In this document: one piece after another, positions 33,240 through 43,326 of the stretch | How the letters are laid out: every line of letters starts with the position of its first letter | Numbering within the stretch: position 1 is the first letter of the stretch | Assembly (NCBI GenBank): GCA_021464245.1 | Contig: JADCRB010000016.1 | Span: forward strand, 6,914,461 to 6,978,460 | From: Carallia brachiata | Lineage: Eukaryota; Streptophyta; Magnoliopsida; Malpighiales; Rhizophoraceae | Reading direction: 5' to 3' | Length of the DNA: 64,000 nt | Position numbers and translations under genes: made by a program | The notes under the pieces: generated by a model | The model's database searches: none | Told to the model about the DNA's origin: nothing | What the model saw: the letters and a program-made list of their open reading frames with translations, nothing else

Positions 33240-34542
33240 TGCCACAAAGGATGATGAAGAAACTACAGCAGCCAACTGTATCTGTACGTCTCGCGGAGGA
33301 CGAGGATTGGCGCCAACCAATCATTGACTACCTACAGCACGGGAAGCTGCCCGAAGATCGTCGTCATAAGACAGAAATTCAACGACGAGCTCCCCGCTTC
33401 ATATATCTCAAGGATGCTCTGTATCGAAGGTCTTTTGATGGAGTTTTACTTCGCTGCCTAGCAATGAAGAGGCAAAACAGGCTCTCTGAAGCACATTCTG
33501 GTGTTTGTGGCGGACATCAATCGGGCCTAAGTTGCACTTCCAACTCAGAAGGATGGGATACTACTGGCCAACCATGGTACGTGATTCATTGAGTTTGCTA
33601 AAACTGTCAAGCTTGTCAATTTCATGCGAATTACATACATCAACCACCGGAGCCACTGCATCCAACTGTCTCATCCTGGCCCTTTGAAGCTTGGGGTCTC
33701 GACTTAGTGGGGCCCTTGCCAAAGTCATCCCTGGGTCACCTGTACATCCTCGCAGCAACCGACTACTTCTCAAAATGGGCTGAAGCCATTCCACTTAGAG
33801 AGGTAAAGAAGGAGCATGTTGCCAATTTCATCCGGACTCAGCTGATCTATCGCTATGGAGTCCCTCGATTCATCATCACTGATAATGGCAGTTCTACAAC
33901 AGCTTAATCGACAAGCTCTGCGAGAAGTTCAAGTTCAAGCAGTACAAGTCATCCATGTACAATGCCCCAGCAAATGGCTTGGCCGAAGCATTCAACAAGA
34001 CCTTATGCAACCTGTTGCGGAAGGTAGTCTCTAAATCCAAAAGAGATTGGCATGACAGAATTTCGGAGGCATTATGGGCGTATTGTACAACTTACCGGAC
34101 TCCAACACAGGCGACGCCATACTCACTTGTCTACGGTGTCGAAGCAATACTGCCGTTGGAAACATAGATTCCATATCTGCGCATGGCAGTTCTTGAAGGA
34201 CTCACACAGGAGGAGAATGCTTGCCTGCGTCTGGATGAGTTAGAAGCCCTCGATGAAAGAAGGCTCGAAGCACAACAGCAACTTGAATGCTACCAAGCCC
34301 GGCTCACCAACATGTTCAACCGCAGGGTCCGCCCTCGATCTTTTCAAGTTGGAAACCTTGTTCTTGCAGTACGACGACCCATCAATATGAAGTATCGGCC
34401 TGGTGACAAGCTTACTTCCAAATGGGACGGGTCATACCTAGTGCAGGAGGCCTATACTCACAATGCTTACATGCTGTCAGACCAAGAAGACGTCCGAATC
34501 GGCCCAATCAATGGTAAATTTCTGAAACAGTATTATGTGTAA
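33239..34542 (+). pseudogene. Tat element integrase
   Basis: A broken zinc-binding part (H near 33490, CQAC near 33605) leads to a catalytic core with WGLDLVGPL, IITDNGSS and NGLAEAFNKT, giving D, D and E. The C-terminal PRSFQVGNLVLAVRRP and KWDGSYLVQEAY form the GPF/GPY-like module. Stops or shifts occur near 33592, 33905 and 34167. The last frame stops at 34542. Confidence 0.82.
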
Positions 34543-34548
34543 ATATGT

Positions 34549-34880
34549 TCAAAAGGAAAAAAAAAATTCAAAAAAAAAATTAAAAAAATCAAAAAAATCA
34601 AAATAAAAAAAATTATAAAAAAAAGAAAAAAAAAATTCGGAAGTCCCGATCTGAAAGTCCAAGCGAAAATCCAAACTCGAAAATCCAAGTCCAAACACTT
34701 GAGCCCAATTCAGAAAACTCAAAACCCAACTCAAAAAGTCTAGACTCAAAACCCAAACACTCAACCCAAATCCAAAAATCCAAATCCAAAATCCAAAAAC
34801 TCGACTCAAATCCAAAAATTCAAGTTTAGAAGCTCAAACACTTGACTCAAATCTAATCCAAAGCTCAAAACCCAAAAATT
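34549..34880 (+). repeat. A-rich and AAATCCAA-like low-complexity stretch
   Basis: Poly(A)-rich DNA (34549-34640) passes into irregular units such as AAATCCAAA, ACTCGAAAATCC and CCCAAACACTC. It occupies the place where the start of the 3' LTR should be. Confidence 0.75.
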
Positions 34881-34885
34881 CCAAG

Positions 34886-35159
34886 TTTCGACCCTCGGTG
34901 AAATTAAGTCAGATTGGCTCAGATTAAGTTTCTGCGGTTTTTAACCGTAGTCCAAAACGTTGAAATCAGATCCGATTTCAGTCTACCCAGTTCAAGAAAA
35001 AACTGTGGAAATTATTTCTGTCAAGATCAAGCCCGTGCAGCCCTTGACGGAGTTAAAAAAGGAACACTAATCGAAAGATTTACGGAGATCGACCCCACGT
35101 AAATTTCTTTTTTATTTTACAATTTTTTTATTGTAATTTATTTTTGTATTTTTGAGTCT
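34886..35159 (+). repeat. 3' LTR fragment of the Tat element
   Basis: About 90% similar to 27451-27724, the second half of the 5' LTR. It lacks the first 429 bases (including the TATA box and hairpin) and the last 32 bases. Confidence 0.8.
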
Positions 35160-35708
35160 GGGAATTCTCAAGTGAAAAGATAAAAGCGAGACATCAAGCC
35201 AATATATTGTAATTAATTATTTTTTATAATTAGATTTTATTATAATAAAAAATAAATTATTTTTTTATCTATTTTTTATTTTTTAAAAAAAAGACGTTTG
35301 GTTGGTTGCTGAAAAAAGTGGTCAGTTGATTAGTGTTAGTTATGTATCTTACTTTTGACATAGTTATGTAATTAGAATCAATTCTCAAATGGTATTTGGG
35401 AAAAGAGGAGGATGAAAAGAAAACGTCCATAGGGAAAACTAACTCTCTTGGTCCCAACCGCTCAAGACATTATCTCACCATTTTATTCTTAGCATAATAT
35501 TCCATGTTAATTTCAACGGTGTTTAGAAATTTCATGCATACATTACATAATCCTGACAACCAAACTACTCTATGCCCGCTCTCGGCCCTTTGTCTATGCA
35601 CTGGTCTCGCAATTCCCTTAAAACTATGGAAATAGTGATAATTGAGCCTCCAGTACTATCGTAGGAACTTAATTTTTATGGGCACGCTATGATAGTGATA
35701 CCATGTAC

Positions 35709-36146
35709 AAGGGATGTTAAAAAAAAAACCGAACCAAACAAAATTTTTAGTTAATAGAACTGATTTAATTGATTAACCAAACTAAATCAAAATATTATTA
35801 TTATTTTTTATTTTTTTATTTTTTATTCTAATAATAAGAAAAATAATATAGTTAAATAAACTATTAGTACCAAATAAATGTTAATAAAATATTATTATAT
35901 CTTGAATAATCTCTTAACTATCTTATATTTAATGATGATTATAAATTTTTTTAAAAAAATATATCAAAAATATATTTTTACATTTAGAATAGAATTTTTA
36001 TTTTTTTATTGAATTTGGTTAATTGAATTTCAATTAACCGAATTTTCAATTCAAGAATAATTTTTTAACTTTACATAACTAAAATTTCTGGCACAGTTTT
36101 TGGTTATAAGGGTTCGGTTTAGTTACTCGAACCATGAATATCCCTA
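35709..36146 (+). mobile_element. TAGGG-type hAT-like element, copy 1
   Basis: Flanked by CCATGTAC (35701-35708) and CCAAGTAC (36147-36154), an 8-bp duplication with one mismatch. The ends are AAGGGATGTTAA and inverted TAGGGATATTCA. The inner CGAACC repeats and AT-rich body match 36890-37410. Confidence 0.75.
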
Positions 36147-36159
36147 CCAAGTACTGAGT

Positions 36160-36889
36160 ATCAGCGAAACCATTAAGATGGGGAAAAAAAAAAAAAAAAC
36201 CGCCAACCACAACACGAGTTAGAATTGGGAGATCGCCGCATATGCAAATGCTTAGAAAGAGGTGTAGTAGCTGGCTAATAAAATGTAGGGGAACGTTGGG
36301 GATTTAACACACAATTAGCAAAACAAACTCTGCAAAAATTAAATCCATTTAATTAACTCTGTTCCTATTCCAATGCATTTTAGTACCATTATACTTAGTT
36401 TATCCTCGTTCAGTCCATACTTCTCCTTGCTTTTAGGTAAAGTAGGTCTGCTTCATTATTCTTTCTAGATACCTAAACATTGATCCGTTCATGAGTTGAG
36501 CGATACCCCGTAGTTACAGTTGTCAGCCCTTCTCTCTTGTCAGGCATTAATATTTGTTGAGCATCTCTTCGATTGCACTTGCTGTGGAACATATCATTTA
36601 GAGTGCAATTACGATGCTTGGGACTGAGGCAAAATATAAGCTTACAGGTGCACTATCCGATTCACCATCACTACTCAATTAGTCAATAGTCAATACGATG
36701 TTGCAGGCTCAAATGAAGAAAAAGAAAAAGACCTCTCCATCTCATGATAACCAAAAATTTTTTAATATTATCAATTTGGCAGTTGTGGTTTTTTTTTTTT
36801 TAACCAAAATAAACTGACATTAACTTCCTCAAACGGATACTTTTAAAACCTTCTAACATGTCAGGCTGACCTGAAAAATTGGTGTCATG
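36160..36889. other. Intergenic stretch, nothing recognised
   Basis: No coding blocks or terminal repeats that I can support. Confidence 0.4.
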
Positions 36890-37410
36890 TAGGGGCGTTA
36901 AAAAACACTAAAATTTTCTATTAATTGAAAAAATTTAACTGAACTAAATCAAATTTCAATTAATCGAACCGAAAAAAAACTAAAATTTTCAGTTTACTTT
37001 CAATTTTTAATATTAAAAAATCATAGTTAACTTAACCAAAATAGTATTAACTATATATTCTTTTCTAATAATAAAAAAAATACTAATGTGATAATGGTTA
37101 ACAAATAAATGTTATTAAAAAAAATTTTATTATATTTCAAATAATTACTTATTTATTTTTTTATATATAATGATAGTTATAATTTTTTTAAAAATTATAT
37201 ATCAAAAATAATTTTTTACATTTAGATTATAATTTTAAATTTTTTGTTATTAAATTCAGTTAACCGAATAGTTAATTGAAACTGAAACGAAATTTTCAAT
37301 TAACCGAATTTTCTATTTAGAAACAGTTTTTAATTTTGTATAATTAAAAATTTTAATTTATGAACAATTATAATAATTTAATTCAATTAACTAAATTGTA
37401 AATACTCTGA
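36890..37410 (+). mobile_element. TAGGG-type hAT-like element, copy 2
   Basis: Starts TAGGGGCGTTAAAAAAC. Flanked by GTGTCATG (36882-36889) and GCGTCATA (37411-37418), an 8-bp duplication with two mismatches. The body shares long stretches with copy 1, for example TTAACCGAATTTTC and ATATATCAAAAATA. The right terminus is eroded. Confidence 0.65.
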
Positions 37411-37457
37411 GCGTCATAACATAGCAGGTGACATTTAATTTAAAATTATAAAAATAT

Positions 37458-37565
37458 CGTGATGCGTTGGCCAAAGGAGCGAGGAAGAGAGGTGGGTGCT
37501 TAATAGATGGAAATATTAGTATTATTTTTCATTTGGGTCTCTTGGGTTGACAGCAAGAGAGAGGG
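37458..37565 (+). repeat. Segment duplicated at 24456-24560
   Basis: See 24456. A second shorter match, 37706-37794 against 25874-25947, lies downstream in the same order, so a longer block was duplicated and later split. Confidence 0.8.
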
Positions 37566-37849
37566 CGAGAGAAAAAAAAAAAAAAAAAAAAAAAGGAAAG
37601 AAGAAACCAAAAATTGTGAGTAAGGAGTTTGGCGAACCAAGGCGAAAAATTATCAAATTTTTGTCTCTCCCACTTACCCAAATGAAACCACAATCGGAAT
37701 AAAATGGAGGAAGCCCTTCCCTGCTACTAAGCTTCCTCTTTCCTTAATTTCACTTCCCCGAGATACGATTTTGGGTTATAGGGTGCAAAATCTTACCTAA
37801 TATGAAATTTATCGATTTTTTGGGCATTGGCTAATGGTTTCGAACAATT

Positions 37850-38250
37850 TTTTTTTTTTTTCTATCAACAAGAGAAGGAAAATAGAATTTTTGAAAAAAA
37901 ATGAAGAAGCCAACAAAGCCAGTAGTCTCCACTAGCCGCCTATGGAAAACGCCACAACTACTCTATCCTTCCAAAGCGAATCCAAACTTTCCCGAGGAGG
38001 ATCAATAAAAAGCACCAACTAATCATCCGAAGCTTGGCCCATGCTAACAAAAAAGTCCGCACAATAATTTCTTTCTTTTAGAGTATGCATCTTTTGACAC
38101 TCCCATAAGCTCTGAAAATAATATTTACACTATGCTATTATAGCCTGATAAAAATCAAACTCCCAACCTACCTTGATTATTTTGCGCAAAGCAGTTAGAG
38201 AATTTGTCTCTACAATTGCCTTTCCAACGATTATTGAGCCTGTGTTTCCT
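37850..38250 (-). mobile_element. 5'-truncated LINE tail
   Basis: A poly(T) run at 37850-37862 is the minus-strand poly(A) tail. Upstream on the minus strand, broken frames read ETNSLTALRKIIKVGW and then KERNYCADFFVSMGQASDD, the end of an L1-type RNase H. The body stops near 38250. It is a separate insertion from the large LINE beyond it. Confidence 0.65.
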
Positions 38251-38515
38251 ACAGTGTGCAGTTAAAATTATATCATTGCCTATATCTAAGTACATTTTTC
38301 TTCTGCACATCTAAATCAAAGTACATAACTGTTGTGGTACCAACATTTTGGATGGCCCAATTAGGATCACACGAATAGGCCCTCTCTAGTACATTTGGAT
38401 CCTGGTTGATACTCGAACTTGCCAAAAAAAAAAAAGAAAAAATAATAAAAATGGAAAAGAAAAGAAAAACAAAGGAAAAAAGAAAATAAACAAATTAATT
38501 ATATATATTTTTTTG

Positions 38516-38736
38516 GTTGAAAAAGGAGGTTTTACACTATAACCGAACTAATTAAAAACTACAGAACGGGGCCATCTCACCCCAATGACATCTTACCAAA
38601 TTAGCTCTTTGACATCCTCAAGAGGTTCTCGTAGAATTTGGATGCCCATGGGCTTCGAAAATGAAGCATTGGCTAGGCAATCCGCGACTTTGTTTCCTTC
38701 CCTGTGCACATGCTGGACAGTCACCATGGCCTGTGC
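38516..38736 (-). pseudogene. LINE RNase H C-terminal remnant
   Basis: Minus-strand frame with HVHREGNKVADCLANASF, the last conserved block of plant LINE RNase H. The rest of the domain is missing between 39235 and about 39290, so most of it was deleted before or when the foldback element arrived. Confidence 0.7.
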
Positions 38737-39235
38737 GGGATAAACATTTTTTAGATTCTAAACTTTTAAGTTTTTTTACGTTTGAGTTCTAAACCTTTTT
38801 AATATTTCATTTGAGTTCTAAACCTTTTAATTTTTTACTATATCAGTCCTTTAAGTTATAAAAAGTAATCAATCCATTAATAAGTGAGTTTAATTTAATA
38901 AAAATCATTTAAAAAAGTTTAAATATATGAATTAAATATTTTTTTTCATCAACAAAATATGTATATTAAATATTTTTTAATTAACAAATATACGAATTAA
39001 ATAGGTAACATGCATATTTTTTATAGAAAAAACATTCAATTCATATATTTAATCTTTTTTAAATAATTTTTTGTAAAGTTAAAATTACTTTTTAATAGAT
39101 TGATTACTTTTGTTAAACAGATGGACTGATTTAGTAGAATATCAAAAGGTTTAGAACTCAAATGAAATGTTAAAAAGATTTAGAACTCAAACGTAAAAAA
39201 ATTTAAAAGTTTAGGACTAAAAAAATGCTTATCCC
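38737..39235 (+). mobile_element. Foldback element, copy 2, cleanest ends
   Basis: The left end GGGATAAACATTTTTTAG and the inverted right end GGGATAAGCATTTTTTTAG begin arms of about 230 bp that pair along most of their length, sharing TTTTTACGTTTGAGTTCTAAA. The body matches 18770-19262. There is no coding content. It sits within the LINE. No exact target duplication is seen; CTGTG occurs near both edges. Confidence 0.82.
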
Positions 39236-39289
39236 TGATCTGTGTAGTAGCTCGTGGCACCCCTCGAATATTACTTAGCAGCCAGGTCT

Positions 39290-39907
39290 TTAGATCACTT
39301 CCAAAGAAAATTCCCTTAGCAATCGGCACCACCACACGTTCCCATAACTGCTTGACCAGGCCTTAGTCACGTAACAGGTGTAGGATATAGTTTCTTCATA
39401 ACTCCCACAAATTGGGCACCTATCATCCAACGCAAAACCCCTCTGAAACCTTTCTGAATTTGTCATAATCCTCCAGTGGATCACCTGCCAAAGGAAACAT
39501 TTTATCTTTTCGGGGACCTTTAATTTCCACACTTGTTTCAGCCTTGGTTCCCACAAACTTACGGGCGCTTTTGGTAAGAGCAATCTATAGGTGGACTTGA
39601 CAGTGAATATCCCATTTGTTGTTCCCTTCCAGCATATCCTATCTACACTATCACCAAGCATGCATGCTGCCATCCTACTCAACACCAAGTTTGGGAGCCA
39701 ACGACGCAAACTTTCCATATCCCATCCTACTCCTTTCAGCCAATAATCAGTTACAACCTTGTTGATTTCTGTCTCGGGCACAGGAACAGTGGCGTGCTGC
39801 ATAAGAGGCTCATCCAATAACCATTTGTCCAACCAAAAATTGATAGACCTGCCATTTCCCATACCCCATCTGCAAAACTTGGAGAAAGTTTCCTGCACTT
39901 GAGCCAT
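39290..39907 (-). pseudogene. LINE zf-RVT region
   Basis: Motifs FCRWGMGNGRSINFWLDKWL, WKGTTNGIFTVKSTYRLL, KVPEKIKCFLWQVIHWRI and CPICGSYEET are those of the zf-RVT domain that follows plant LINE reverse transcriptases. The start codon given is only the first Met of an internal frame. Confidence 0.85.
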
Positions 39908-39910
39908 GGA

Positions 39911-41242
39911 TCACCAGGCATGTGAAGCCACTCTTTTGTATTTTATTTCCAATGAGGATGCAGAACAATATTTCCCCTGTAGTGCTCTCACCCAAACGCT
40001 CTGAGGTTGGGTGATAAATCTCCAATTTAGTTTTGAAACCATGGCTTGATTGGTGAGTCTTGTATCTCGAATTCCCAACCCGCCTAATGCCTTTGGTTGA
40101 CAAATTATTTCCCAATAATGAATTTTTCGTTGCTTGTCTGACTCACCCCATAAGAATCTTCTATTGATTTTGTCAAGCGAATCACAAATAGATGCTGGCA
40201 ATAACGATGTTTGCACGGCATAGGCTGGTATAGCTAAACACAGTGACTTCACAACAGTTAATCGGCCTGCAAAAAATAATTGCTGGGCTTTCCACCCTGA
40301 AAGTTTGCTTTGAACACGATCCAAAATACCCTTCTACATAGCGGGTGAGACTCTGCCATTGAGGGTGGGCATACCTAGGTACTTACCTAAGTCCTTTGTC
40401 AAAGCTACCCCTGAAGCAAGACTGAGCTGTCGAGCTAACTGCCCCTCACATTTCTAGACACCAGCATATGTGATTTCTTCAAATTAACCCGTTGCCCCGA
40501 CGAAGCACAAAATACCTCCAAGCATTGTTTGATAGCTGTGACTTGCTCAATGGAGGCTTCCCCAAATAGAACTATATCATCTGAAAAGAAGGAAATATGA
40601 GGACCCTTGCATGACATTTGAAGCGGTTTCCATCTACCTGCTCCCACCGCGTCATCAATTGGGTCCCCTTGGCGCAGACCTCTAGTTGACTTAAAAGCCT
40701 CAGTTTTATCTCCATTCCAAAGAAGTCTCATCTGTATGCTAGAGATGCAATCCATAATGAGCTGAATCCAACAAGCTGGTAATTCTAATTCTCGGAGGGT
40801 GTCTTCAACAAAATCCCACCTCATCCTATCGTAAGCCTTCTCAAGCTCAAGCTTCAGGACCATAACTCCCTTCGAGCCTCTAAAACCCCTCTTTGAGTGA
40901 AGAGCCTCCTGTAATAGCACTATATTATCATTGATGTGTCTTCCAGGGACAAAGCTTGCTTGGGTCGGGGCTACCCAATTTGACAAATATGGCTTGAGTC
41001 TATTAACAAGTACCTTGGTTACCATTTTATAACACACATTGCACAAGCTAATTGGCCTGTACTCCGTGATTTTGATAGGTTTAGCACATTTCGGAATCAA
41101 GACTAGAAGCATCTCATTGGTTTCTTTCGGGAGCTTTCCATCCCTTAATATTCTCAAAATGTACTCCATCACTGACTTACCCACCACCTCCCATGTCTGT
41201 TGATAAAACACTGCTTGAAAGTCGTCAACCCCAGGAGCTTTG
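39911..41242 (-). pseudogene. LINE reverse transcriptase, main part
   Basis: Blocks in order are FQAVFYQQTWEVVG, LIPKCAKPIKITEYRPISL, ASFVPGRHINDNIVLLQE, LELEKAYDRMRWDFVE, GLRQGDPI, the catalytic block as FSDDIVLF (usual form F/YADD), SGQRVNLKKS and, in a second frame (39911-40324), LSGWKAQQLFFAGRLTVVKS. Directly after GLRQGDPI the SPYLFVL segment is missing, so an internal deletion joins it to DDAVGAGRWK. A stop separates the two frames near 40330-40435. Confidence 0.85.
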
Positions 41243-41488
41243 TGTTGGATAATAATTTGCGGAAGCGGACGCGCGGGCTCGGGTCCAATACGGAGAGCGA
41301 TCACAGGAGGGAGGATCGGAGCGAAAACAAGCAACAAACAAACAGGCCACGGACACCACGCTTTATCTAAAACCAATTGGCTTAGAAATATGGATCATGG
41401 GCCTATTTTTAAGTTGCTCAAACACTCCTCTCCTTCTCCACGTGGGATTGCTTCCCTTGCATAGCCACTCACAATTGTGGCTCCAACA
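41243..41488 (+). mobile_element. 246-bp solo LTR (TRIM-like) in LINE ORF2
   Basis: TGTTGGA...CCAACA termini are flanked by the perfect 5-bp duplication CTTTG (41238-41242 and 41489-41493). Removing the insert and one duplication restores the LINE frame across the join, so this is an exact insertion. GC-rich left part; contains CACAATTGTGG near its end. The small size fits a TRIM or other short-LTR family. Orientation is not certain. Confidence 0.88.
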
Positions 41489-41493
41489 CTTTG

Positions 41494-42126
41494 TATGGTC
41501 CCATCTCAAATACTGCATTCCTCACTTCCTCCTGCGTAAATGGCCTCTCTAGTTTTCTCCTTTCTTGGATAGACAAGCTCCAAAAGTAGTTCTGCAAAGG
41601 CAAACGACCCCCTTCATCTGAATTCACTGAGTAGAGATTTCTACAATAATCCATAGCAAGCTTTTGGAGCTTTGAATCCTCCCATATCCAGAAATTATTC
41701 TCATCCTTTAGTGCTTCAATGTTATTCTTTTTTCGCCTAATCACAGCGGTTGAATGAAAATAACGGGTATTACGGTCACCATCCGCAATCCATCTTACAC
41801 AGCTTTTTCGGTACCATAGCATTTCTTCTTGTGCCAAGACTACATTCAATTCCATTTGAAGCTTCTTTTCCAGTTTAAGAAGGCTATAGCTAAAATCCCT
41901 TTCACGTGCAAATTGGCAGCCCTGGATTCTAGCTAATAGTTTCTTTTTTACGAGCAAAAATATTCCCAAAAACCCGACGATTCCAATTATTTAGGTTTGA
42001 AGTGAGCTCAGACAAAGATTTTGGGACCTCTACAAAGTCAACCCAAGCCTTTCTTACTACCTCTTTGAACCCGTGATGCATAATCCAGGCCGCTTGAAAT
42101 CGAAATGACTTTTCACCCTGATATAA
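41494..42126 (-). pseudogene. LINE ORF2 linker between endonuclease and RT
   Basis: Frame 41469-41969 has EEMLWYRKSCVRWIADGDRN and YFHSTAVIRRKKNNI, the standard L1 linker leading to the reverse transcriptase, then FTQEEVRNAVFEMGPYK. Upstream, FRFQAAWIMHHGFKEVV in another frame joins to the endonuclease side. Confidence 0.8.
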
Positions 42127-42524
42127 GTTATATTTGGTATTGAAATGAAAAGTGTATTGTAGTGTAATAATTATATTTTAAATTAAAAGTAATTTTTTTA
42201 ATATTTAATAATTCTTTTTAAATAGAGTTTTACAAACGTAATAGCTCTCAAAACTATGGTTTCACAAAAATACCTTAAACATGCTTTTGAAGAAAGTGAT
42301 AAAATCCAATAATCAGATCACACAAATTTTAAATTAAGTGGATAAAATTAACTCTATTAATTTAAAAAATTATTAAACATTCAAAATTTAAATTTTTTTT
42401 ACAACTTTTCCATAATTATTATCAAACAATTTATAACTTTAAATTACAATATTTTTAATCATAATATTTTATTCAAAACACTTCTATCTACAGTACTTCT
42501 ATTTACAACACTACCAAACAGACC
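42127..42524 (+). mobile_element. AT-rich MITE in LINE endonuclease-RT junction
   Basis: The left end GTTATATTTGGTATTG and the inverted right end GGTCTGTTTGGTAGTG are weak terminal repeats of hAT-like type. The AT-rich body has no coding potential and splits the LINE frame: SDHCLLLIKL ends on one side and GEKSFRFQAAW begins on the other. Confidence 0.65.
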
Positions 42525-42529
42525 TGTAA

Positions 42530-43242
42530 TCTCTTATCATCATTTAATTTAATAAGCAAAAGGCAATGATCAGAACTTACCCCGTTTGTAGGCGACATAC
42601 AGAGGCTTCAGTCCAATGATGCCTCCAGTCCAAATTACACAAAGCTCGGTCAAGTCTGCAAAGGACTCTAGTCCTGGGAGTTAAACCTCGAGCCCACGTA
42701 AATCGCGGTCCCAAAAGGCCCAAATCCACAAGTGACACATCCTCGATCCACTCTGCAAATGGTTTCCAACGATAGTCTCTGAGCTTTCCACCGCCTTTCT
42801 TTTCCTCGGGTGATTTTATGGAATTAAAGTCCCCAGCCAACAGCCAAGGACCGTTCATAGATGCATGGATTTCAGCTAAGTCCCTCCAAATCTGTTTTTT
42901 CTCCTCGTCATGTGGGCTTGCATAAATCGCTGATAGAAACCACGGCCTGCCCTCTCCTGAAATTGCTTCCAAATGCAAAAGTTGGTCACTGCGTTTTACC
43001 AAACTCATCTTCACCTCCTCCTTATTCCAAAATACCCAAATCCCATCACTAAAACCTCTAGCTTCCTCCCTTAAAACACCCGAAGACCCAATCAATTTGC
43101 ACACTTTGTCCGCACGATCCCCACTGAGCCTCGGTTCAACAAGGACTAAAATACTTGGCTTATGTGCTTGAATAAACAAGCGTAACGTTCGTTTAAAGTT
43201 GGTGCTGGCAGCACCGAAACAATTCCAAATAAATAGATTCAT
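42530..43242 (-). pseudogene. LINE ORF2 endonuclease domain
   Basis: APE-type endonuclease. The N-terminal MNLFIWNCFGAAS, VLVEPRLSG with the catalytic Glu, LLAGDFNSI with Asp and Asn, and a frame-shifted SSDHCLLL block near 42560 are all visible. It would nick target DNA to prime reverse transcription. The frame ends at 42577, one shift before the SDH motif. Confidence 0.85.
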
Positions 43243-43326
43243 GGGTATTCAGCAAGAAGTAAGGTCCACAATGAACCACTGGACACTGAAGTAAATGGTC
43301 TCTGGCAGCATGCTTTATGGGCCTCA

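Larger units (their letters stand above)
27022..35159 (+). mobile_element. Ty3/gypsy retrotransposon, Tat lineage, decayed
   Basis: Order is LTR, primer site, gag, protease, reverse transcriptase, RNase H, a second RNase H, integrase. Integrase after RNase H marks Ty3/gypsy. An additional archaeal-type RNase H between RNase H and integrase marks the Tat group (as in Ogre and Retand). The coding region is broken by several frameshifts. The 3' LTR is only a 274-bp internal piece, so the element is dead. Its GC content is clearly higher than that of its flanks. Confidence 0.88.
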
